Notes under the pieces: model-generated
Seen by the model: only the letters and a program-made list of their open reading frames with translations
Told to the model about the DNA's origin: nothing
Databases searched by the model: none
Position numbers and translations under genes: made by a program
Assembly: GCA_016934035.1 (NCBI GenBank)
Contig: JAFGTP010000040.1
Span: 186,001 to 250,000, forward strand
Origin: Fidelibacterota bacterium
GTDB taxonomy: Bacteria; Fidelibacterota; UBA2242; JAFGTP01
Direction: 5' to 3'
Length of the DNA stretch: 64,000 bases
In this document: positions 8,886 through 17,211 of the stretch, one piece after another
How the letters are laid out: the number at the start of each line of letters is the position of its first letter
Numbering within the stretch: position 1 is the first letter of the stretch

Positions 8886-9398
8886 TTACAAAATCGGGTC
8901 TTTGCAAAATATTCTGCGTTTGCAGGCTTTACAAAATTTTCCCATCCAGACTTCATCAAATTGACGCATAATGACGTCAACCAGATGCGGATTAGTGGTT
9001 ATTAAACCTGCTTCAAAATTCCGGGTGTTATCACTTTTGATTCCCAGCCCGGCGCCGGTGAGATTGGCGGAGCCGGAGTAGGCAAATGTTCCATCAATGA
9101 TGATCTGCTTGAAATGGACTCGCGGACAGAGTTGATATTCTATTTTTTCACGAAGTTTGTATTGATCAAAGCTTTTCTTGAAATTCACACCCGGTTCTTT
9201 GGCGTAGAGGAGACGGATTTCCACATTCTTTTGGGTCAGATCGTTTAAAACGGAAAGAAATGAAACCACTTTGTTCTTTTTGTGAACATGCAGGTCTTTG
9301 ATATCAGCCGTTCCAATCCAAACAAAGGACCTGGCCCTGGCCACTGGCTCAATGACCTCACTGTAAAGTTGATTGTTTGTGATAAATTTCAGAGACAT
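8886..9398 (-). CDS. Phospholipase D-like nuclease domain protein with cysteine-rich tail
   Basis: A 170-residue protein with a single HKD motif, HFKQIIIDGTFAYSGSANLT (HxK, four residues, D, then GSAN), near residue 105. The fold starts with residues that match PLD half-domains (ARSFVWIGTADIKDL). One motif per chain means it should act as a dimer, as in Nuc or BfiI-type nucleases. The last 20 residues hold three cysteines (CKACKRRIFC), possibly a metal site. It abuts the methyltransferase gene with no gap, so they are co-translated. Substrate could be DNA, RNA or phospholipid; nothing here decides it. Confidence 0.82.
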   Translation of the reverse strand: MSLKFITNNQLYSEVIEPVARARSFVWIGTADIKDLHVHKKNKVVSFLSVLNDLTQKNVEIRLLYAKEPGVNFKKSFDQYKLREKIEYQLCPRVHFKQIIIDGTFAYSGSANLTGAGLGIKSDNTRNFEAGLITTNPHLVDVIMRQFDEVWMGKFCKACKRRIFCKDPIL

Positions 9399-10451
9399 TC
9401 AGGTACCTTTTTTAGCTACTACAATATCGCGACGAATGGATTTGTCCACAAGGTGTTCAAATTTTGTGTAGGGTTCCGCATCGAGTACCCTGAATCCGTT
9501 CTTCTTAAATATTTCATTCAAAATATCAAAACCCACGACGTAGGAATTCCAGGCTACCACAATGACGCCCCCCGGTATCAGCAATTTGTACCAATCAGGC
9601 AGGCTGAGGTCAAGCAACTCTGAGGGATTGCGTGTGACGGACTTAAATTTTTTACCGACTGTATTTCCATGGGCGATCCCGTAGGGCAGGTCGCCGACGA
9701 TGAGATGCATACTTTCATTTTTAAAATAATCTGAGACATTTTGGGAATTTCCACAGATCATTTGAAATTTTTTATTTGTTTCTTCGACGTCAAATTCTTC
9801 CCGGGTTTTTGCATAACTGAACTTGTACTGGGTAATAATTTCTGTTTTCTGATTGCCCCCTGATTTGTGTTTATCGAAGGTATGGATGAATTTTTCCCTT
9901 TCCAGGTATTTTTTGAAAAAGATAGTTGCCTCATGAACAGACTTATGCTCGATTTCCACACCAAAGACATTAAAGCCCTGAATGATTCCCTCAAACATTG
10001 TGGTGGCTTTTCCGGCAACCGGATCCAACAAGCGAATTCTGTCTTCATAGTGAAAATCGCTGGATAACAATGCCACATTCACCATCATGCGGGTAAACTG
10101 AACATTGGTTTTACCGGCATATTTCAGCAGTGAACTGATTTTTTCATCCACAAATTCAAAAGGGGCTCTGGCTATTGGCCTGAGTAACATAGGATCGTTG
10201 CTATTAACTTGCTGAAACAGGGCGAAAAAAAAGGACAACCGGGAAAGTATTTTTATATCGGATTCAGTCAGTTCTGTTTCAACTTCGAAAGTGAGGTAAC
10301 GGAGATCAGCGATTTCTTCAGCCTGAATTTTTTCACTTCGGGTTTGCAGTCGGTTACAGGCGATTTGCAATTCAGCCAGCGCCAGTTCCTCAGAGGAGGT
10401 GTAATAGGCGCTATTGGCTCCGGGATGTTGCAGGATTAGATATTTGTTCAT
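9399..10451 (-). CDS. TRM11-like SAM-dependent methyltransferase
   Basis: About 350 residues of a class I methyltransferase of the UPF0020/TRM11 group. Motif I is LLDPVAGKATTMFEGIIQG, followed by the acidic SAM ribose residue in FGVEIE; motif IV is VGDLPYGIAHG. The segment before motif I (YAGKTNVQFTRMMVNVALL) is typical of TRM11-like enzymes that methylate a base exocyclic nitrogen. The N-terminus MNKYLILQHPGANSAYY starts at the ATG at 10451; a GTG at 10481 adds ten residues, and neither has a good ribosome site. No THUMP domain is evident. RNA is the likely substrate; DNA is possible since the active-site motif is shared. Confidence 0.82.
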   Translation of the reverse strand: MNKYLILQHPGANSAYYTSSEELALAELQIACNRLQTRSEKIQAEEIADLRYLTFEVETELTESDIKILSRLSFFFALFQQVNSNDPMLLRPIARAPFEFVDEKISSLLKYAGKTNVQFTRMMVNVALLSSDFHYEDRIRLLDPVAGKATTMFEGIIQGFNVFGVEIEHKSVHEATIFFKKYLEREKFIHTFDKHKSGGNQKTEIITQYKFSYAKTREEFDVEETNKKFQMICGNSQNVSDYFKNESMHLIVGDLPYGIAHGNTVGKKFKSVTRNPSELLDLSLPDWYKLLIPGGVIVVAWNSYVVGFDILNEIFKKNGFRVLDAEPYTKFEHLVDKSIRRDIVVAKKGT

Positions 10452-10536
10452 CATTTTTTCAGCTGTTTGACTGAGATTCACCTTAAGTTCCTTTTCAGTT
10501 TAGGCGGTGAGAATGACATGGTCAAGATAGATGGCT

Positions 10537-10773
10537 TCATAAAAAAGATCTATGATTTTCAGTATTTTGAGGATTTTTTTGTATGTCCTCAATCAGGTTA
10601 TTTTCAAAAAGATAATTGCGAGTGAATATCAGAGGCATGAGTAGACGAGTGTCAGAAAGAGCCTTTGCATCGTCTAAATCGTTTCTGATATACACATCAT
10701 TTAACATTTTTAAGAAGGTTGTTGTTAAAAAGTTGGCGACTTTTTTGTTCTGACGCCCGGTCATCTTGGCCAT
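10537..10773 (-). CDS. Small protein of unknown function
   Basis: A 78-residue, mostly helical, mixed-charge protein (MAKMTGRQNKKVANFLTT). I do not recognise it. It starts 7 bases after the stop of the DUF6880-like gene, with AGGAT upstream of its ATG, and lies in line with the methyltransferase gene, so it is likely part of the same transcript. No signal peptide, membrane segment or metal motif is visible. Confidence 0.6.
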   Translation of the reverse strand: MAKMTGRQNKKVANFLTTTFLKMLNDVYIRNDLDDAKALSDTRLLMPLIFTRNYLFENNLIEDIQKNPQNTENHRSFL

Positions 10774-10780
10774 CTACATC

Positions 10781-12139
10781 CTATCCTTTTTCCATTTTGT
10801 GTTTATATTTTCCCCAAAAACTGGTCTTCCGGTAATGACTATTAAAAAGCTTTTGCCGAAAGGTTTTCTGGTCTTCAAAGCCATTCCAACTATCGATATA
10901 ATTCGCCATTACATCCAGTTTATTCAGATAAGTGATGCCATAGGAATAGATTGTGGAATTGGCGCGTTCAAGGATGGAAATCAACAATCGACGGTAAACC
11001 AGACTGCTGGCTATAAAGAGTTTTTTTTCCTGTAAAAATTTGGCCACCGGAACATAAGAATTATAAAAATCACCATTGATGGTTTCATAATGTTTGTATA
11101 TGTAATTGCAGGCCTTTTCATCCGAATTGATTTCTGTGATAAAATGAAAATTTGTATAATCAAATTCCTTATCATGACTGATTTCTTCCAGTTTATCAGA
11201 AATAATTTCAGCCTGCTTTTCTGCACCGATAACATCCAGCAATTCCTTGAGTTTCTGCATGGAAGGTCTCGATTGAAACTGCTTTTTCAGCATTTCAGCC
11301 AAAGGCTTAGTTTGATTTAAAGCTTGATAAACCCGGACTAATAACTTTTCCTTTTCCGATGCCATGAAAAGAGTCTTGGGAGAGATTTTTTTCAGCCATT
11401 GCAGGGCTGATTCAAAATCGTCATTTTCATAATAAAGCTCGGCGATATCAATGAAGGCTGCCGGATTTGGTTCTCCATTATGCCATCGCAATTGAATATA
11501 AAGGTCCATATTTTTTAGTTGCCTGGCCAGAGAAAGGACCTTCAGATGGATGGAATTGTAAGGAGATTCGCTAATTTTGTAAGTTTCACATTCTTGAAAT
11601 TTTTGTAAGAGATTGTGCAGACTTTCATTCGGCAAAAATTCACAGGCACTGTCAAATAAAACATGGCGGATACTGTAATCATCCTTTAAACCAAGTTTGT
11701 ACAATATATCTACAATTTTATTTTTATCTTCAGATTGTTGCGCGTATTGCACAAATAATTCTTTGGCCTCATCAGTAAATACATCTCCGATAAATCCGTT
11801 GGAATCGTCGCAACTTTCAAAAATTTTTGTATCAGCTTCAAAAAAATTCTGCAACATCAGCAACCCGGTCATCGGGTCACTTCCTGAGTTTTTTAACATC
11901 TTTAATAAACCCGACAGTCTTTTGGCATAATCACCAGACTGGCCCCGGAAATAAAATTTTTTTGATCCTTTGATTTTTGCCAATTCTAATTTGTACTGCT
12001 TTAGTATATCTTTCGGTTTGGCAATCAACTGGGCGATCAGATTGCGGGCCTCTTCGGAATCTTTTGATAATTCCATCAAGGCGTCTATTAACCGTTCTTT
12101 TGATAATTTTTCAAGTTTTTGCTTTGCAATTGATTCCAT
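10781..12139 (-). CDS. Helical repeat protein, DUF6880-like
   Basis: A 452-residue soluble protein built of alpha-helical pairs, with TPR-like stretches such as AELYYENDDFESALQWLKKI near residue 235. The C-terminal region with YRRLLISILERANSTIYSYG followed by YLNKLD resembles the conserved end of DUF6880 proteins. No catalytic motif is visible; it looks like a scaffold or adaptor. It begins 26 bases after trmO ends and is followed closely by the 78-residue protein, the methyltransferase and the PLD nuclease. The family assignment is from memory of the pattern and moderately sure; the function is unknown. Confidence 0.75.
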   Translation of the reverse strand: MESIAKQKLEKLSKERLIDALMELSKDSEEARNLIAQLIAKPKDILKQYKLELAKIKGSKKFYFRGQSGDYAKRLSGLLKMLKNSGSDPMTGLLMLQNFFEADTKIFESCDDSNGFIGDVFTDEAKELFVQYAQQSEDKNKIVDILYKLGLKDDYSIRHVLFDSACEFLPNESLHNLLQKFQECETYKISESPYNSIHLKVLSLARQLKNMDLYIQLRWHNGEPNPAAFIDIAELYYENDDFESALQWLKKISPKTLFMASEKEKLLVRVYQALNQTKPLAEMLKKQFQSRPSMQKLKELLDVIGAEKQAEIISDKLEEISHDKEFDYTNFHFITEINSDEKACNYIYKHYETINGDFYNSYVPVAKFLQEKKLFIASSLVYRRLLISILERANSTIYSYGITYLNKLDVMANYIDSWNGFEDQKTFRQKLFNSHYRKTSFWGKYKHKMEKG

Positions 12140-12165
12140 GAATTATCCTCATGATCTCTCATTTA

Positions 12166-12648
12166 TCAAACAAACCGGCCATCATCCCGGGTATCGGGTA
12201 GTTTTTTGACATTTTGTTCCAGCCAGCCGATTCTGACGTTTTCACGTAAATCAAAATCAGGTACATAGGGTTTTATATCCAGAAGCGGGGTCCCATCGAC
12301 AATATCCATATCTATTATATGTAACATATTTCCTTCCACTCTGGCAAGCCGGACAATGGACAAGCCAATGGGGTTTGGCCGACCCGGACCCCGTATTGCG
12401 AAAATGCCGCGGGACTCATTGTCCATGTAGGGCTTTGTTTGTAATTTTACTTCTCTGATCAGATGAAAATTGAATAATAAAATGATATGAGAAAAACCCT
12501 CCAGGTCTTTGAGCCCATCGGCATATTCCGGAAAGATCTCAATCCAGCCGGCAATATTTTTTCCTGCCGATGGCTGTATCGGTGTTCCTTTTGGTGTTTT
12601 GAACGGCGAATGAATGATGCCGATGGGTTTAAATTTCAATTCTTCCAT
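12166..12648 (-). CDS. trmO: tRNA (t6A37) N6-methyltransferase TrmO/TsaA
   Basis: A 160-residue protein of the TsaA family, which methylates N6-threonylcarbamoyladenosine at position 37 of certain tRNAs. The conserved core is RGIFAIRGPGRPNPIGLSIV, with an upstream LEGFSHIILLFNFH and the downstream VDGTPLLDIKPYVPDFD. The start is the ATG at 12648 (MEELKFKPIGIIHSPFK), four bases after the oligopeptidase stop; a longer frame inside the oligopeptidase gene is not used. It is the short form, lacking the C-terminal extension of E. coli TrmO (235 residues). The coupling to a peptidase gene is probably only shared transcription. Confidence 0.9.
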   Translation of the reverse strand: MEELKFKPIGIIHSPFKTPKGTPIQPSAGKNIAGWIEIFPEYADGLKDLEGFSHIILLFNFHLIREVKLQTKPYMDNESRGIFAIRGPGRPNPIGLSIVRLARVEGNMLHIIDMDIVDGTPLLDIKPYVPDFDLRENVRIGWLEQNVKKLPDTRDDGRFV

Positions 12649-12652
12649 ACGG

Positions 12653-14806
12653 CTAGTTTTTGATTCCTTCCAGATATAGCAAAAATGTATATTCCTGAGC
12701 GGTTTCACGATAGGCTTTGAATCGGCCGGAAGCACCGCCATGGCCCACCTCCATATTACAGCGCATGATCAGCAGATTTTCATCGGTTTTGTGCTCCCGA
12801 AGTTTCGCGCACCATTTGGCCGGTTCCCAATACTGGACCTGGCTGTCCCAATATCCGGTGGTGATGAAAATATTGGGATACGCCATTTTCTGAACATTAT
12901 CATAAGGGGAATAGGATAGCATGTAATCATAATATTCTTTGATTTTCGGATTACCCCATTCATCGAATTCAAAGGTTGTCAGGGGAATGGTTTCATCCAG
13001 CATGGTGGACACAACATCAACAAATGGAACAGCAGCAATGACGCCATTCCAGAGTTTCGGTGCCATATTTACAATGGCGCCCATCAGAAGTCCTCCGGCG
13101 CTGCCACCTTCAGCATAGAGATGCTCCGGTGAGGTATAGTTGTTTTCGATGAGATATTGACCGCAATCGATAAAATCTGTGAAGGTGTTGATTTTTTTGA
13201 GTAATTTCCCATCTTCATACCATTCTCGACCCATTTCCGAACCGCCGCGAACATGGGCTATGGCATAGGCAAAACCGCGGTTGAGCAGACTTAGACGGCT
13301 GTAACTGAAAGTCGGGTCCATCGAGTAGCCGTAGGAACCGTAAGCATAGAGCAGAAGCGGTGCTTTACCGTTTTTCTGAAAGCCCTTTTTATAGATAATA
13401 GAAATTGGAACTTCCACTCCGTCACGGGCCTTGGCCATAAATCTTTCAGAGGTGTAATTATCCGGAGAAAAATCCTTTTCCAGCACTTCATCCTGCTTCA
13501 TCAATTGGCGTTCTTTGGTTGCCATGTTAAAATCGTAAACACTGCGTGGTGTGGTCAGAGATGTATAGCCATAACGTAAGGTTTCGGTTTCAAATTCCGG
13601 GTTGTCACTGGTCCATGCCACATAAGCCGGATCATTGAATTCCAGGTAATAATCGGCGTCATTGTTCCATCTTTTTACACGCAGCTGAATCAAACCGGCT
13701 TTTCTTTCGGTAATGACGAGGTAATTTTTGAATATATCAATGCCTTCCAGCAGAATATCGTGACGATGAGGAATGACTTCTGTCCACTTATCTTTCGTTG
13801 GTTTGGTGATGGGTGTTTTCATCAGGCGGAAATTTTTGGCCTGATCATTGGTCCTGATGTAAAAATAATCACCAAAATGGTCCACATGGTATTCCAGGTT
13901 TTTTTCCCGAGGCTGGACCACTTGCCATTGGCCGTCAGGGGTATTGGCATCCAGGAACCGATACTCGGTTGACAGGGTTTGGTCGGAGCCGATGATCAGG
14001 AATTTTTTGGATTTGGTTTTGTAGATGTTGCAGGAGAAGGTTTCATCGGTTTCTTCAAAAACCAATTGGTCTGTGGAGGGCTCTTTTCCCAGGACATGTT
14101 TGTAAACCTGGAAGGAACGTAGTGTCTGGGGGTCTTTTTTAGTATAAAATAAGGTTTGGTTGTCATTGGCCCAGGTTATTCCGCCGGTTGTGTTTTCAAT
14201 CTTATCAGCAAGAATTTCACCGGTTTCCAGGTTTTTGATATGGATGGTGTACTGACGACGGGAAACATAATCGGTCGAATATGCCAGCAGTTGATTGTCC
14301 TCGCTCACTGCCATTCCTCCTATGCGAAAATACCCGGCGTTTTTGCCCATTTCCGGACCGTTGAGCATGATCTTTTCTTCGCCAAACTGGTCATCTGCCA
14401 TTACCTTTTTACGGCAATAAAATGGGTAGTCCTCGCCTTTTTCAAACCGGGTGTAATAGGAATAGCCGTTTTCCGTAACAGGCACAGAATTGTCGTCCTG
14501 TTTGATTCGGGCGATAATTTCTTCATAGATTTTTTCTTCCAGGGGTCCTGTTGGCTTCATTACTGATTCACGATAAGTATTTTCCGCCTTTAGGTAATCC
14601 AGCACATCCTGGGTCTGGGCGTCTGGTGTTTCTGCATTTTTCTGTTCATCGGACAATCTCATCCAGAAGTAATGATCCAACCGGGTATCATCATGTATGG
14701 TGATTTCATAAGGAATTTTTTTTGCGACGGGTGGTGCAATGGTTTCTTTTTGCACGGTGCAATTCATGAGTAACGGAATGGTTAACAGAAAGATTAACTT
14801 TTTCAT
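12653..14806 (-). CDS. Lipoprotein oligopeptidase of the S9A family (oligopeptidase B-like)
   Basis: A 717-residue serine peptidase. It starts with a lipoprotein signal (MKKLIFLLTIPLLMNC) whose lipobox cysteine is at residue 16, so it should be membrane-anchored in the envelope, unlike cytosolic PtrB of enterobacteria. A beta-propeller spans about residues 90-450 and the alpha/beta hydrolase domain follows. The nucleophile is Ser569 in EGGSAGGLLMG; the aspartate is in TGYWDSQVQYWEPAKW and the histidine in MEVGHGGASGRF. The RLDHYFWMRLSDE segment near the start is typical of S9A enzymes. It would cut short peptides, often after basic residues. Ribosome site GGAGGGAG is strong. Confidence 0.93.
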   Translation of the reverse strand: MKKLIFLLTIPLLMNCTVQKETIAPPVAKKIPYEITIHDDTRLDHYFWMRLSDEQKNAETPDAQTQDVLDYLKAENTYRESVMKPTGPLEEKIYEEIIARIKQDDNSVPVTENGYSYYTRFEKGEDYPFYCRKKVMADDQFGEEKIMLNGPEMGKNAGYFRIGGMAVSEDNQLLAYSTDYVSRRQYTIHIKNLETGEILADKIENTTGGITWANDNQTLFYTKKDPQTLRSFQVYKHVLGKEPSTDQLVFEETDETFSCNIYKTKSKKFLIIGSDQTLSTEYRFLDANTPDGQWQVVQPREKNLEYHVDHFGDYFYIRTNDQAKNFRLMKTPITKPTKDKWTEVIPHRHDILLEGIDIFKNYLVITERKAGLIQLRVKRWNNDADYYLEFNDPAYVAWTSDNPEFETETLRYGYTSLTTPRSVYDFNMATKERQLMKQDEVLEKDFSPDNYTSERFMAKARDGVEVPISIIYKKGFQKNGKAPLLLYAYGSYGYSMDPTFSYSRLSLLNRGFAYAIAHVRGGSEMGREWYEDGKLLKKINTFTDFIDCGQYLIENNYTSPEHLYAEGGSAGGLLMGAIVNMAPKLWNGVIAAVPFVDVVSTMLDETIPLTTFEFDEWGNPKIKEYYDYMLSYSPYDNVQKMAYPNIFITTGYWDSQVQYWEPAKWCAKLREHKTDENLLIMRCNMEVGHGGASGRFKAYRETAQEYTFLLYLEGIKN

Positions 14807-14951
14807 TGGATACTCCCTCCATTTTTGTTTTCATTTTAATAACAAAATATAATGGAAAGATATTAAATTCAGAAGATTTTCAAAAAGAGAATGATTCAAA
14901 ATTGATTGGGTTTGTTGAAAAACAATTCAGTTGAGAAAAAAAATATTCAAC

Positions 14952-14980
14952 TTGTAACTTTTTTTAAGGCTTGGTATATT
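14952..14980 (+). promoter_or_regulatory. murI: Putative murI promoter, possibly giving a leaderless mRNA
   Basis: TTGTAA (14952-14957), a 17-base spacer and TATATT (14975-14980). A start site 6 to 7 bases after the -10 box would fall at or within a base of the murI ATG at 14987. No Shine-Dalgarno sequence is needed or clearly present for that ATG. Confidence 0.5.
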
Positions 14981-14986
14981 GGGACT

Positions 14987-15772
14987 ATGAAAAAATCAGA
15001 AGGCATGATTGGGGTTTTTGATTCCGGTTTGGGAGGAATTACAGTTTTGGCTGAAATAGCACACCAGTTACCTCAGGAAGATATTATATATTTTGGCGAT
15101 TCCGTTCATGCACCCTATGGCAATAAAAGCCGGCAGGAAGTCATGGAACACAGTGTGAAAATCTGTGATTATTTTGCTGAAAATCACTGCAAGGCCGTCG
15201 TGGTAGCCTGCAATACTGCAACAAGTCTGACAATCCGGGAGCTGCGCTCAAAGTACAAATTTCCCATTATTGGCATGGAACCGGCTGTGAAACCGGTCTC
15301 TCAGCATCATAAAAATATACTGGTGATGGCTACGCCCAATACTTTGAAAGAACTCAAGTTCTTGGACCTGGTAAAAAATCTGGATATAGATGACAAAATG
15401 ATAAAATTGGCCGCTTTGGAATTGGTGGATATCGTTGAAAACCGCTGGGAATTTCGGGAAGAAGCAGGGAATCAAATATTGCAATATTTCACCCGGATTG
15501 ATCTCGACAAAATCGGTGCAATTGTTTTAGGTTGTACACATTTTAGTTTTTTTCGGGAAATCATCGAAGAAATGGTAAACCCGGATATTTGTGTGGTTGA
15601 TGGAAATTTGGGTACTGCCAGACAATTAAAATTTGTTCTTGAAAAAGAAGGGCTCATACAAAAATCGGACAGGCCGGGAACAATTATTTTTCAAAATTCC
15701 GATGCGGGAAAAATTTCTCTGTCTGAAAAATTATATATTCACCAGTTATCAAAATTAGAGGGGAAAAAGTGA
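14987..15772 (+). CDS. murI: Glutamate racemase
   Basis: A 261-residue cytosolic enzyme that makes D-glutamate for the peptidoglycan stem peptide. The N-terminus carries IGVFDSGLGGITVLAEI and the two catalytic cysteines lie in VVVACNTATSL and VLGCTHFSFF. YFGDSVHAPYGNKS is the family substrate loop. The start is the ATG at 14987; an upstream in-frame TTG at 14906 would add 27 residues with no family match. The stop overlaps the murE start (GTGA). It opens the murI-murE-murD-murC cluster. Confidence 0.95.
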   Translation: MKKSEGMIGVFDSGLGGITVLAEIAHQLPQEDIIYFGDSVHAPYGNKSRQEVMEHSVKICDYFAENHCKAVVVACNTATSLTIRELRSKYKFPIIGMEPAVKPVSQHHKNILVMATPNTLKELKFLDLVKNLDIDDKMIKLAALELVDIVENRWEFREEAGNQILQYFTRIDLDKIGAIVLGCTHFSFFREIIEEMVNPDICVVDGNLGTARQLKFVLEKEGLIQKSDRPGTIIFQNSDAGKISLSEKLYIHQLSKLEGKK

Positions 15773-17211
15773 TCGTTCTGAAGCAATTATTATTGGATCT
15801 ACAATATGACACCCGTGGCGAACTTCCGAATTCAATTCGTGAAATAAAAAACAATTCACTGGAAGTGATGCAGGGGGATCTGTTTGTAGCCCTGGTTGGT
15901 GAACAATTTGATGCCCATGATTTTGCCGAAAGCGCTGCAAAAATGGGTGCCGCAGCCATTGTGGTGGAAAGGTTTCTGCCGTTGAATATTCCCCAGATAA
16001 AAGTGAAAAATACCAAAAGTGCCCTGGCCTGCCTGGCGGACCGGTACTATGAATCACCAACAAAAAAAATGAAGCTGGCGGGCATCACCGGCACAAACGG
16101 GAAAACCACAGTTGTTTATCTCTTGAAAAAAATTTTTAAAACTGCCGGATTTAATTATGGCACTGTCGGCACTTTGGGATATGACATCAATGGTGAGGAA
16201 TTCAATACTAGTCTGACGACTCCCGACAGTTTGAAACTGCAACAGATATTCGCAGCCATGGTGGCCCGGGGTGTGACCCACGGGGCCATGGAGGTTTCCT
16301 CCCACGCCATTGATTTGCACCGTGTGGATGCCATTGATTTTGACGGTGTCGCCTTTACCAATCTGACGCAGGACCATTTGGATTATCACAAAACAATGGC
16401 GAACTATGGACGAACAAAAGCAAAATTGTTTGATAAAACCAGGGGGTTCAAAATCGCAAATATTGATGGGGAGTTTGCCGGTTTTTTTCTGGAAAAAGAA
16501 AATGTGATGACCGCTTCGATCTCCAAATCTGCAGATTTCCGATGGCAGGAGGATGTTCTTTATAAAAATGGAATTCGTGGCACTATTGAAACGCCGGCTG
16601 GTTGCATACAAATAAAATCCGCACTCACCGGGAATTTTAATTTACAGAATATTCTGACGGCTGTGGCTGTTGCTGTAAAAATGGGAATTGACAACAAAGC
16701 CATTGAAAAAACCCTTCAGACCGTCGATTTTATTCCAGGCCGATTGCAGGAGGTTAGGAACCCTGCCGGGATTCGCATTTTTATTGACTATGCCCATACG
16801 CCTGACGCCATTGAAAATGTGCTCCAGTCACTTCGGGACCTGGTGCCGGAAAACCGACGCTTGGTTTCCCTTTTTGGCTGTGGGGGTAATCGTGATAAAA
16901 CCAAGCGGCCTAAAATGGCTGCGGCGGCTGAAAAATACAGCGATTATTGCATACTTACATCAGACAATCCAAGATTTGAAGACCCCATAGAAATTATAAA
17001 TGATGCTAAGGGGGGATTTAGTGGTGATATACCGGTAACCATTTTTAAAAATAGGAAAGAAGCCATAGAGTTTGTTCTTGATACAATTGAAGAAGGTGAC
17101 ATTTTTGCAATACTGGGCAAGGGCCATGAAAACTATATTGATATCAAAGGCCTTCGATTGCCATTCAGTGAGGAACAAATTATTATGGATTATTATGAAA
17201 ACAATTTATGA
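15769..17211 (+). CDS. murE: UDP-MurNAc-L-Ala-D-Glu:meso-DAP ligase
   Basis: A 480-residue Mur ligase adding meso-diaminopimelate to the peptidoglycan precursor. It starts with GTG behind GAGGGGA, overlapping murI by four bases. The ATP loop is AGITGTNGKTTVVYLL; the central domain has MEVSSHAIDLHRVD and FTNLTQDHLDYHKTM. The specificity motif SDNPRFEDP matches the DNPR signature of DAP-adding enzymes, rather than the lysine-adding type, which supports a Gram-negative wall. The C-terminal part has FGCGGNRDKTKRP and ILGKGHENYI. murF, mraY and murG are not in this cluster. Confidence 0.96.
   Translation: MIVLKQLLLDLQYDTRGELPNSIREIKNNSLEVMQGDLFVALVGEQFDAHDFAESAAKMGAAAIVVERFLPLNIPQIKVKNTKSALACLADRYYESPTKKMKLAGITGTNGKTTVVYLLKKIFKTAGFNYGTVGTLGYDINGEEFNTSLTTPDSLKLQQIFAAMVARGVTHGAMEVSSHAIDLHRVDAIDFDGVAFTNLTQDHLDYHKTMANYGRTKAKLFDKTRGFKIANIDGEFAGFFLEKENVMTASISKSADFRWQEDVLYKNGIRGTIETPAGCIQIKSALTGNFNLQNILTAVAVAVKMGIDNKAIEKTLQTVDFIPGRLQEVRNPAGIRIFIDYAHTPDAIENVLQSLRDLVPENRRLVSLFGCGGNRDKTKRPKMAAAAEKYSDYCILTSDNPRFEDPIEIINDAKGGFSGDIPVTIFKNRKEAIEFVLDTIEEGDIFAILGKGHENYIDIKGLRLPFSEEQIIMDYYENNL

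Noticed and set aside
8886-10451. Classical restriction-modification system made of the methyltransferase and PLD nuclease
   Set aside because: The methyltransferase is TRM11-like with a DLPY motif and typical RNA-type flanks, there is no target recognition or specificity domain, and the nuclease has a single catalytic domain. The pair is kept as a finding but not called a restriction system.
16054-16611. A 185-codon open frame on the minus strand inside murE
   Set aside because: It lies fully antisense to a strongly conserved gene, has no ribosome site and no family features.
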